DNA of 64,000 nt, taken from the NCBI GenBank assembly GCA_964017235.1, contig OZ024936.1, forward strand, positions 44,257,028 to 44,321,027. The letters run 5' to 3'. A program made the translations under genes and the position numbers. Below the pieces are notes generated by a model, which ran no database searches, was not told the DNA's origin, and saw nothing but the letters and a program-made list of their open reading frames with translations. This document shows, in pieces, positions 8,615 through 18,245 of the stretch. The DNA is from Sabellastarte sp. h YS-2021. Lineage: Eukaryota; Annelida; Polychaeta; Sabellida; Sabellidae. Position 1 is the first letter of the stretch; each line of letters starts with the position of its first letter.

Positions 8615-10290
8615 ATTTATAGATTTATTTCTTGGGTCGGGTAATTATTGCTGTGGATATGAATAGAAATTGATCAAAAATTAGGTTTCTGGACCCAAAT
8701 TGTCAAAAAGGACACATACCTGTAATTAGGTGATAACATCACATCAGACTGAAACAAATTTGAATTATTCGAGAATATTTTTGCTGCAGTTGTTGTAATT
8801 TTTGTTGCTGTAATGTTTGTCCCAGTTGTTGTAATTTTATGACAGATAAATTCTACCCTGTACCTTTTCTGATAACGTATATATCCGAAGCAAACCTTTA
8901 ATAAATACTACCCAAATGGTGAACTTCCTCGAATATTATTTGGACAAAATTCGAACAACTTCATGATTAGCTCGTAGAAGTAAGCATTTTTGTTTGCTCC
9001 ATATGTTAAACAAATATCGCTGCTGTGTCTCTGTGGCTGATCAGTGGTCATGCAATAGTGACGTTACACACGAGGACGTTGTAACAGCAAACTCCAGGAC
9101 TTGATATTTGTGGATAATTTTATTGCTGCAATAGTTTGGGATATTTTACGATTATAACACTGACCTATATACATTGAGAAATAATGTTCCTGTTATGTTT
9201 GCCTGTTTGTACAATAACTTTATGGATAAAGTTTTGGGTGGCTTTGGATGAAATTTTCAAGATGAGAGTTGATGATTCAGTTCTGATAGTGATACCCATG
9301 ACTGTCTAGATCCAGGAATTATTTACAGATTTACTTTATCATTGCACTCATAAGTAATATCAGAAATATTAAATCTAAGTAAAAATAACCTCTCCCCTGG
9401 TCCCATCACACACACAGTGTGGATATGAACATCCCAGATTAATTCACAAAACAATGGGTCTTGGACGTTTGACAGTAGTAGCTTTGGTATGACTTTCAAG
9501 AGAACATTGTGGTTTTCGTCTGAAATTTTGATGATTCATACGGTTGTATGTAATGTTATGGTTCACTGAACCCCTCCCCCCCTCACCCTGCACAAATACT
9601 TGGCACGGTTTTTGCATTTAACTGAAAACTATATTGTTTACTATTGGACAATGTGTTGTTTTGATTTCTCAACGCGATATAGAGATCTATTTGTTGAAGT
9701 TTAGCTGTGGTTGTTTCAGACATCAAGGCTATTGTTTGCCTTGTAATTTTCAAAATGTATTTTCACCCACTGTAACATTTGACGAGGTAGTGGGTACTAC
9801 TGAGTAGATTCTACTTGTTCACCAATGATGATTTTCACCAATTCGTGCTAGAAGCTGCTCCATTAGAACGTTTTGAGATCCTGTATGTATACTTTCTACT
9901 TTCAATTGTCAAGGCGAGATATGGGAAGTCTAGTGCATTTATGTCACTGCTTAAAGTTCGTCACCTACTGTGCTTTAGAAGCTATCAAAGGGAGGCAATA
10001 TTTATATCTGAGCACATGGTTAAGTGCACGTCATAATTCTACATTATTATAGACTGAAAAAAAGACATCTAAATGTTCTCATGAAACTTCACTAGACAAA
10101 CTTCATTGGCTAAACAGTACAGTACTATCAACTGTAATTATCAAAGTTAGTACTCATTAGAACACAGGTATTAATCTTGATAATATTGTTATGGCGACAG
10201 TAGGATAACTGGCCATTTAAGAGGATGTGAAGTCCTTTGTATTATAGTTATATACATGTATTTTAAAGCTTTCTGCCTTCCTACAGGACA
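8615..10290. other. No recognisable feature
   Basis: AT-rich unique sequence. The 73-codon plus frame at 9,815-10,036 has no family features. I see no tRNA gene, element or obvious regulatory structure. Confidence 0.4.
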
Positions 10291-10480
10291 CAGTGGCAGA
10301 GTGGTGACACTCTCGCCTCCCAACTCTGAGGCCGGGGTTCGGTTCACGGCTCTACCTCAAGTGGAAAAGCTGGTAGTTGCTTGCTGTTGGTCGGCTGTTT
10401 ACAGCACAGAACCTTGACCAACTGTATGTACTGGTTTCCTCTGCCCTTCCAACTACCTGTCGTGTTTTGACTGATGCAAT
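10291..10480 (+). mobile_element. SINE-A, moderately diverged copy
   Basis: Sense-strand copy with A box TGGCAGAGTGG (10,294-10,304) and B box GGTTCGGTTC (10,336-10,345). The body includes GTAGTTGCTTGCTGTTGGTC and 'CTTGACCAACTGTATGTAC', collinear with the minus-strand copy at 2,770-3,020. The 3' third is diverged and no clear tail or duplication is visible. The 88-codon minus frame over it (10,344-10,610) is a shadow. Confidence 0.8.
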
Positions 10481-10700
10481 CTTGAAATTTTGAAAGACTG
10501 CGACTGTTTGAGTTTGAAAGGATTATACTCAAAAACCATGATGAAACCACAAAGGTAAATTTTTTTGTTGATTTTACCATTACTTGTTTAATATTTTCCA
10601 AAGATAACAAAGTTTAAACATCGAAATGTTTCAGTCAGATTTATTGAGCCTATGGGCACTTCTAATACAGTTAGTACAGTTAGTACCTCTCGCGAGCTTT

Positions 10701-10708
10701 ACAAGCTG
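10701..10708. repeat. Probable target-site duplication, left copy, of SINE-B at 10,709
   Basis: ACAAGCTG, repeated at 10,874-10,881. At 8 bp it is shorter than the other duplications, so less certain. Confidence 0.55.
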
Positions 10709-10873
10709 TGTAAGATGTCCTCATTGGCCTAGTGGTTAGCAATTTCGGCATCTGATCACGGGCAATCACCTCTGTGTGGGTTCGACTCCCACAAGTGACA
10801 ATGATGTGGACTAAAGCCTAGTATTGACTCTGACTGTTGAACGGGATGTAAAACTCCAAACTTTGAACTTTGC
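10709..10873 (+). mobile_element. SINE-B, intact sense-strand copy
   Basis: The head has A box TGGCCTAGTGG (10,725-10,735) and B box GGTTCGACTCC (10,779-10,789), the classic tRNA-derived pol III promoter. The body leads to 'TGTTGAACGGGATGTAAAAC' and the tail is a CAAACTTTGAACTTTG-type repeat. It is collinear with the minus-strand copy at 8,449-8,603. Probable 8-bp duplications ACAAGCTG flank it. It is not a functional tRNA gene: the cloverleaf is not closed and a SINE body follows. Confidence 0.85.
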
Positions 10874-10881
10874 ACAAGCTG
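10874..10881. repeat. Probable target-site duplication, right copy
   Basis: ACAAGCTG, matching 10,701-10,708. Confidence 0.55.
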
Positions 10882-11000
10882 GTTAAAAATATATTGTGCT
10901 GGAGGGGTAAAAGGGGGAGGGCAGGATAAATATTCAGGGTGGCTTTTACTTAAACATCTACCACCCATAAAGATGAAGTTATCAAGTGGAAATCAAATAC

Positions 11001-11006
11001 ATAAAG
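11001..11006. repeat. 6-bp target-site duplication, left copy, of foldback element
   Basis: ATAAAG directly abuts the terminal inverted repeat and recurs directly after the right one at 12,647-12,652. Confidence 0.75.
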
Positions 11007-11048
11007 AATGAGGGGACCTACCGTTAATTTATGTTCCTATTACCTATA
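11007..11048 (+). repeat. Left terminal inverted repeat of foldback element
   Basis: Begins AATGAGGGGACCTACC and runs through 'CTATTACCTAT'. It pairs with the complement of about 12,605-12,646 with a few mismatches. Confidence 0.8.
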
Positions 11049-11433
11049 TTCTTAAAATTTTCCAGACGAGTATGGTCTACCTTTTCAATACTTATGACTT
11101 CATTAGTTAAAAGTTGGGAAACTGTCATTTACTGTTTTTCCACCCTAACTTTTACAACCCCAAACATACAGATTTCTTAGCATTAATGTGGCAATTGATA
11201 AATTAACAAACAGTTGAGCTAAATCATGGTGTGGGGGGGACCAACTGTTAATTTAATAATCATACCATCTCTCAGTATACAGTGTAAAGGAAACAGCCAT
11301 TTACAGTGTTTCAGACTTCTCTGAAAAACAAGTAAATCTTGTTTTATTTATATCCATCTGATAGAATGATACATTGACAAAGGATAAACAGAGAACAAAA
11401 TCCCTTCCCATTTCCTGTTACCTATTACCTATT

Positions 11434-11453
11434 TGTGTGTGTGTGTGTGTGTG
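11434..11453. repeat. (TG)10 microsatellite
   Basis: A 20-bp uninterrupted TG dinucleotide run within the foldback element. Confidence 0.95.
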
Positions 11454-11966
11454 GTACATGTCCAGGTCGTTGAAAAAGTGTTTGTGTTGGATTGGGGGGG
11501 GGCATTTTTTGTAAGAAATAGTGCTTGTCCTGGCACTTCAAAGGCCTGTGATGTCATGCATGCTGGTGATGTCACCATTCAGTATTGGCATTGTGGTTAA
11601 GGTTTATAATTTTTCTGGTCAATGGCCAAAATAATAAATAATTCAAAACTGCATGACAGGTTCAGATCATAGTAGGTAAAAATCTAATGCCCTTAGAACA
11701 TTTGTTTATGGTGACATTAACCTTCTGACAATAATTATATTGTGTTAACTTATAAAGGCCAGTAAGAAAAAACTACTTTGTGAATCATTTTATATGTTAA
11801 TACATATTATTTAAATTGTTTAAGTTTCTAAGAAATGGAGAGTGTACAAGGTACCAATATTTTTAAAAGTGAAATTTACTTACAGGTATATACCTACAGA
11901 ATAATTGTTATATTAAATCATCTGTAATGTATGCTGCTTCATTGCAAAATAAACATATTTTCAGTC

Positions 11967-12031
11967 CAGGGTTTGAACCACAGACCTCAGAGGTGGGAGT
12001 TGAGTGTGTTACCACTGTACCACCATGCTGT
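11967..12031 (-). mobile_element. SINE head fragment (SINE-A-like) inside foldback element
   Basis: Minus strand reads CATGGTGGTACAGTGG (A-box side), then 'CACCTCTGAGGTCTGTGG' and TTCAAACC (B-box side), a tRNA-like head related to SINE-A. It lies in the right arm and has no obvious match in the left arm, so it probably inserted after the foldback formed. Confidence 0.5.
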
Positions 12032-12143
12032 TAAATCTCCATGTATAATATGAAGTACACTACATTGTGACATCATCAACATGTGTGACATCACAGGCCT
12101 TTGAACTTTATAAGTGTTAATTATCACCAACACTTGGTTGTGC

Positions 12144-12187
12144 GCCCCCCCCTCCCCTTGTGCCCCCCCTTATGCCCCCTCCCCCTC
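12144..12187. repeat. C-rich tract in foldback right arm
   Basis: Runs of C interrupted by single T, G or TTATG. The G-rich run at about 11,496-11,506 sits at the mirror position in the left arm, so the tract is part of the inverted structure. Confidence 0.75.
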
Positions 12188-12604
12188 AAAAATCACTAAA
12201 ATCTTTGGCACAAAACAATCAAATAGAAAATAGATAATTGAAAGTTGAAGTGTGATTCATTGTCAGAGATGGATCAATAATAAGTAATACTCTGCTCTAC
12301 CTATTTCCTATTTTTATGTTGGAAGTCAAAAATAGATAACAAAAGCTAAATTTATCTTTTAATTTTAATTTTGACCTCGTTTAGAAGGGAGTACAATTAA
12401 CAGTAGGTCCCCTCAGTAAAGTTTAACGGTTAATTATATTATCAGCTACTATTTTTCTATGCATAGCATAAAAATAGGTAATAAGTACATTTCATAGTTT
12501 TGGAAAATGGAATCAATGTGGGAAGATGCCTGTTTACCCATTTTTCTAAAAGTAAGGCAGGCTGTTAAGTAGGAAGACAGTGCTTTTCCAAATGAAAAAT
12601 ATAA

Positions 12605-12646
12605 AATAGGTAATAAGAAAGTAAATTAATGGTAGGTCCCCTCATT
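12605..12646 (-). repeat. Right terminal inverted repeat of foldback element
   Basis: Ends with 'GGTAGGTCCCCTCATT', the complement of the left end apart from a few mismatches. Confidence 0.8.
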
Positions 12647-12652
12647 ATAAAG
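12647..12652. repeat. 6-bp target-site duplication, right copy
   Basis: ATAAAG, matching 11,001-11,006. Confidence 0.75.
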
Positions 12653-12730
12653 ATACAAACATAAGGTAAGGTGTAGCTGGGTCATAATGTGGCACACATG
12701 CTTAATCAGTGTGATTTGTTTTTGTGAAAC

Positions 12731-13285
12731 TAAGCTGTGTGATGATAGGTTGTCTACTAATTTTGGAAGTCAATGCTCATTTAAGTTGTATACTGTTTGG
12801 CAATTAAGATAGTCAAAGTGCATCTAAGCTGTATATTGTGTGTCAGTTTATGTTTGCAGGTTGTGTTCCAATTTAGGGTGTCAGTATGCATCAAACTGTC
12901 TGTTGACATGTTGTGTGCTAATTTGGGGTATCAATGTGCGTCAAACTGTATGTTGAGATGTTGTGTGCATATTTAGGGTGTCATTGTCCAATGAAACTGT
13001 ATGTTAATAGGTTGTTTACCAGTTTAGGTAGTCAGTTTACAAGAAAGCTGTATGTTAACAGGTCGTATACCACTTTAATGAGTTAATCTGCAACCAAGCT
13101 GTATGTTGACAGGTTATGTGCCATTTTAAGGAGTCATTGTACAACCAAGCTCTATGATAGGTTGTGTGGTAACTCCGGAAATCAGTGCGCATTTCAAGCT
13201 GTATATTTTGTGCCAATTCAGGGAGTCAATGTGCAACCATGGTCAATGCTGTGTGCCAATTTATTGAGTCAATGTCACGTCAAAA
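12731..13285 (+). repeat. 51-bp minisatellite, about 11 diverged copies
   Basis: Units carry 'AAGCTGTATGTTGACAGG', then TTGTGTGCCAATTTAGG, then 'AGTCAATGTGCAACC'. Successive unit starts, marked by the CTGTATGTT-type motif, fall near 12,734, 12,784, 12,828, 12,895, 12,945, 12,996, 13,047, 13,098, 13,149 and 13,198, mostly 50-51 bp apart. Copies differ at many positions, so the array is old. It lies between the foldback element and the large satellite. The small plus frame at 13,185-13,373 is a by-product. Confidence 0.85.
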
Positions 13286-13681
13286 GTGTATAAAAAAGAC
13301 CTTGAGAAAGTTCATTTGGTGGTTGATTTTGCTTAGTTTGATTAACAGTAATATCATACTAGTACACATATAATAAGAATTTTTTGCTGCAGCTGTGCTA
13401 AATAACAGAGAGAAGTGATGAACGACTTACGTTTGTTTACACTTATCCATATTTAAAAGGCCGCTAAGATATAAAATTCAGAAATGGTCTTCATAAACTA
13501 ATTTGTTTATCTAAATTAACTTTTTTAAGGTCTGTCATAAAGTATTATGGAAAGATTTTACCCATCATTCCACAATTCTTTGGGCCATAGTTGCATAAAT
13601 ATGGAGTTTACAAATGGGTGATGACTGCTGATTTCATCTTTTTAAACAAATCTGTTTTTGATTGTAAAATTACGAAAACTT
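13286..13681. other. Spacer between minisatellite and satellite array
   Basis: AT-rich with no gene or element that I can support. The last tens of bases ('ACGAAAACTTTG') resemble the monomer junction sequence, so a very decayed satellite half may extend leftward here. Confidence 0.4.
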
Positions 13682-14100
13682 TGTGTCCGCATCCAAACAT
13701 CAGTCAAAAAATTACATAGTTTTTTCCCTTTTTTCAGTCAACATGGTATCTTTTTCGAAATGTATTTTCCCTATAACTTTCGCCCAGTACCCAATGACCA
13801 CCACTGAGCTCAGTATTAATGTTAGGCAGGTATACATATTTTGTCTAGTTGAAAATATTTGGGTAATTAATGATCATCCAAAATGAATTTGGTGACAACT
13901 GTGCCAGGCCAAAGGTTTAGAATTGCAAAAATCACCGTTACAGATCGCAATGTATTTTTGTCATATTTCAAAGGCTGGGTCGGTCAAAATTGTCAGTGTT
14001 ATTAACGCTTAATTTTCCCCTAATACTATATATTCTATTACAACCTCTGAGCTTAGTAATAGTGTTTGTAAGGCCTCAAATTTATGTCCGAATGCAAATT
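13682..14100 (+). repeat. Diverged left-edge satellite monomer
   Basis: The first unit is recognisable only in blocks: GTCCGCATCCAAA, 'TTTTTCGAAATGTATTTTCC', TTTCGCCCAGTACCC, 'CTGAGCTCAGTATTAATGT'. Similarity improves sharply to the right and is normal by about 14,090. This marks the decaying boundary of the array. Confidence 0.8.
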
Positions 14101-14699
14101 CTCGGCTCCAGATGGCACTGTAATTTTGTCTGCTTTCCAGGGCCGGCACTGTCAATGATGGCAGATTTTTCCAAGTGTTCTTTTCTATTCATTGTTGCCC
14201 AATACTCGCTCAGTAAGAATCCCTGAGTGCAGTAGTAATGTCGGTTAGGTCAAAACTTTGGAAATGTTTGCAAAAATTGTGGTTACAGATTGCACCGTAT
14301 TTTGGTCATTTTTTTAAGGTCCGGCCTTGTCGAATATGTCAGATTTTGCAAGTTTTATTTACCCTTAATTTTTGCCCAGTATTCATTCTATTACAACCTC
14401 TGAGCTTAGTAATAATGTTTGTAAGGCCTAAAATTTATGTCTAAATGCAAAATCTCGGCTCCAGATGGCACTGTAATTTTGTCTGCTTTCCAGGGCCGGC
14501 ACTGTCAATAATGGCAGATTTTTCCAAGTGTTATTTTCTATTCATTGTCGCCGAATACTCGCTCAGTAAGAACCTCTGAGTGCAGTAGTAATGTCTGTTA
14601 GGCCGAAACTTTGTAAACGATTGCAAAAATTGTGGTTACAGATCGCACCATATTTTTGTCATTTTTTAAGGTCCGGCCCTGTCAAATATGGCAGATTTT

Positions 14700-15405
14700 G
14701 CAAGTTTCATTTACCCTTAATATTTACCCAGTACTCATTATATTAAATCCTCTGAGCTTAGTAATAATGTTTGCAAGGCCTAAAATTGATGTCCGAATGC
14801 AAAATCTCGGCTACAGATGACACTGTAATTTTGTCTACTTTCCAGGACCGGCACTGTCGAAAATGGCAGATTTTTCCAAGTGTTATTTTCTTTCATTGTC
14901 ACCCAATACTCACTCAGTAACAACCTCTGACTGCAGTAGTAATGTCTGCTAGGCCGAAACTTGGCAAACGATTGCAAAAATTGTGGTTACAGATTGCACC
15001 ATATTTTTGTCATTTTTTTTAAGGTTCGGCCCTGTCGAATATGTCAAATTTTGCAAGTTTTATTTACCCTTAATTTTTGCCCAGTATTCATTCTATTACA
15101 ACCTCTGAGCTGAGTTATAATGTTTGTAAGGTCTAAAATTTATGTCCGAATGCAAAATATCGGCTCCAGCTGGCACTGTAATTTTCACTTCTTTCTAGGG
15201 CCGGCACTGTCGAAAATGGCAGATTTTTCCAAGTGTTATTTTCTATTCATTGTCGCCCAATACTCGCTCAGTAAGAACCTCTGAGTGCAGTAGTAATGTC
15301 TGTTAGGCCAAAACTTTGCAAATGAGTGTAAAAATTGTGGTTACAGATTCCACCATATTTTTGTCATTTTTTTAAGGTCCGGCCCTGTCGAATATGTCAG
15401 ATTTT
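14700..15405 (+). repeat. 706-bp dimer HOR, copy 1
   Basis: Two monomers repeated almost exactly 706 bp later. Diagnostic changes are TTGATGTCCG, GGCTACAGATGACACTG, 'GGACCGGCACTGTCG' and TTCACTTCTTTC in place of the usual TTGTCTGCTTTC. Boundaries are approximate. Confidence 0.8.
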
Positions 15406-16110
15406 GCAAGTTCCATTTACCCTTAATATTTACCCAGTACTCATTATATTAAATCCTCTGAGCTTAGTAATAATGTTTGCAAGGCCTAAAATTGATGTCC
15501 GAATGCAAAATCTCGGCTACAGATGACACTGTAATTTTGTCTGCTTTCCAGGACCGGCACTGTCGAAAATGGCAGATTTTTCCAAGTGTTATTTTCTTTC
15601 ATTGTCACCCAATACTCACTCAGTAACAACCTCTGACTGCAGTAGTAATGTCTGCTAGGCCGAAACTTGGCAAACGATTGCAAAAATTGTGGTTACAGAT
15701 TGCACCATATTTTTGTCATTTTTTTTAAGGTTCGGCCCTGTCGAATCTGTCAGATTTTGCAAGTTTTATTTACCTTTAATTTTTGCCCAGTATTCATTCT
15801 ATTACAACCTCTGAGCTGAGTTATAATGTTTGTAAGGCCTAAAATTTATGTCCGAATGCAAAATATCGGCTCCAGCTGGCACTGTAATTTTCACTTCTTT
15901 CCAGGGCCGGCACTGTCGAAAATGGCAGATTTTTCCAAGTGTTATTTTCTATTCATTGTCGCCCAATACTCGCTCAGTAAGAACCTCTGAGTGCAGTAGT
16001 AATGTCTGTTAGGCCAAAACTTTGCAAATGAGTGCAAAAATTCTGGTTACAGATTCCACCATATTTTTGTCATTTTTTTAAGGTCCGGCCCTGTCGAATA
16101 TGTCAGATTT
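15406..16110 (+). repeat. 706-bp dimer HOR, copy 2
   Basis: Second copy of the dimer, with a few single-base differences such as AATCTGTCAG for AATATGTCAA. The same 'TTGATGTCCG' monomer type reappears at about 17.8-18.1 kb and 19.9-20.3 kb inside the next HOR. Confidence 0.8.
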
Positions 16111-16129
16111 TGCAAGTTTCATTTACCCT

Positions 16130-18245
16130 TAATTTTTGCCCAGTACTCATTCTATTACAACCTCTGAGCTTAGTTATAATGTTTGTAAGGTCTAAAATTT
16201 ATGTCCAAATGCAAAATCTCGGCTCCAGATGGCACTGTAATTTTGTCTGCTTTCCAGGGCCGGCACTGTCGAAAATGGCAGATTTTTCCAAGTGTTATTT
16301 TCTATTCATTGTCGCCCAATACTCGCTCAGTAAGAACCTCTGAGTGCAGTAGTAATGTCTGTTAGGCCAAAACTTTGCAAATGAGCGCAAAAATTGTCAT
16401 TACAGATTCCACCATATTTTTGTCATTTTTTTAAGGTCCGGCCCTGTCGAATATGGCAGAATTTGCAAGTTTAATTTACCCTTAATTTTTGCCCAGTACT
16501 CATTCTATTACAACCTGTGAGCTTAGTTATAATGTTTGTAAGGTCTAAAATTTATGTCCGAATGCAAAATCTCGGCTCCAGATGGCACTGTAATTTTGTC
16601 TGCTTTCCAGGGCCGGCACTGTCGAAAATGGCAGATTTTTCCAAGTGTTATTTTCTATTCATTGTCGCCCAATACTCGCTCAGTAAGAACCTCTGAGTGC
16701 AGTACTAATGTCTGTTAGGCCAAAAGCTTGCAAATGAGTGCAAAAATTGTGGTTACAGATTCCACCATATTTTTGTCATTTTTTTAAGGTCCGGCCCTGT
16801 CGAATATGGCAGATTTTGCAAGTTTAATTTACCCTTAATTTTCCCCAGTACTCATTCTATTACAACCTCTTAGCTTAGTAATAATGTTTGTAAGGCCTAA
16901 AATTTATGTCCGAATGCAAAATCTCGGCTCCAGCTGGCACTGTAATTTTGTCTGCTTTCCATCGCCGGCACTGTCAAAAATGGCAGATTTTTCCAAGTGT
17001 TCTTTTCCATTCATTGTCGCCCAATACTCGCTCAGTAAGAATCCCTGAGTGCAGTAGTAATGTCGGTTAGGCCAAAACTTTGCAAATGATTGCAAAAATT
17101 GTGGTTACAGATTGCACCGTATTTTGGTCATTTTTTTAAGGTCCGGCCCTGTCGAATATGTCAGATTTTGCAAGTTTTATTTACCCTTAATTTTTGCCCA
17201 GTACTCATTCTATTACAACCTCTGAGCTTAGTTATAATGTTTGTAAGGTCTAAAATTTACGTCCGAATGCAAAATATCGGCTCCAGATGGCACTGTAATT
17301 TTGTCTGCTTTCCAGGGCCGGCACTGTCGAAAATGGCAGATTTTTCCAAGTGTTATTTTCTATTCATTGTCGCCCAAAACTCGCTCAGTAAGAATCCCTG
17401 AGTGCAGTAGTAATGTCGGTTAGGCCAAAACTTTGCAAATGATTGCAAAAATTGTGGTTGCAGATTGCACCGTATTTTGGTCATTTTTTTAAGGTCCGGC
17501 CCTGTCGAATATGTCAGATTTTGCAAGTTTTATTTACCTTTACTTTTTGCCCAGTATTCATTCTATTACAACCTCTGAGCTTAGTAATAATGTTTGTAAG
17601 GCCTATAATTTATGTCCGAATGCAAAATCTCGGCTCCAGATGGCACTGTAATTTTGTCTGCTTTCCATCGCCGGCACTGTCAAAAATGGCACATTTTTCC
17701 AAGTGTTCTTTTCTATTCATTGTCACCCAATACTCGCTCAGTAAGAACCTCTGAGTGCAGTAGTAATGTCTGTTAGGCCGCAACTTTGCAAACGATTGCA
17801 AAAATTGTGGTTACAGATCGCACCATATTTTTGTCATTTTTTAAGGTCCGGCCCTGTCAAATATGGCAGATTTTGCAAGTTTCATTTACCCTTAATATTT
17901 ACCCAGTACTCATTATATTAAATCCTCTGAGCTTAGTAATAATGTTTGCAAGGCCTAAAATTGATGTCCGAATGCAAAATCTCGGCTACAGATGACACTG
18001 TAATTTTGTCTACTTTCCAGGACCGGCACTGTCGAAAATGGCAGATTTTTCCAAGTGTTATTTTCTTTCATTGTCACCCAATACTCACTCAGTAACAACC
18101 TCTGACTGCAGTAGTAATGTCTGCTAGGCCGAAACTTGGCAAACGATTGCAAAAATTGTGGTTACAGATTGCACCATATTTTTGTCATTTTTTTTAAGGT
18201 TCGGCCCTGTCGAATATGTCAGATTTTGCAAGTTTTATTTACCCT
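16130..18245 (+). repeat. 2,116-bp HOR (6 monomers), copy 1
   Basis: Repeated next door with an offset of 2,116 bp. Corresponding landmarks are GTCCAAATGC at 16,203 and 18,319 and TTCCATTCATTG near 17,005 and 19,121. Left boundary inferred from where flanking monomer variants stop matching (about 16,125-16,150). Confidence 0.85.

Larger units (their letters stand above)
11007..12646. mobile_element. 1,640-bp non-autonomous foldback/MITE-like element
   Basis: The ends are terminal inverted repeats of about 42 bp with a few mismatches, each starting AATGAGGGGACCTACC. Inside, two more inverted pairs share nearly the same centre (about 11,821-11,826). One is a variant of the terminal motif at 11,236-11,255 against 12,396-12,415. 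The other is a 39-bp arm containing AAGGCCTGTGATGTCA at 11,537-11,575 against 12,067-12,105. The element is thus an imperfect giant palindrome. TTACCTATT and its complement recur near both ends. There is no transposase frame, so it must be mobilised in trans. The 6-bp duplication is compatible with few DNA-transposon superfamilies (IS3EU-like is one known 6-bp class), but I cannot assign one. Confidence 0.8.

Noticed and set aside
10721-10795. tRNA gene
   Set aside because: A and B boxes are present, but a SINE body, tail and duplications follow and the acceptor stem is not convincing, so it is a tRNA-derived SINE.
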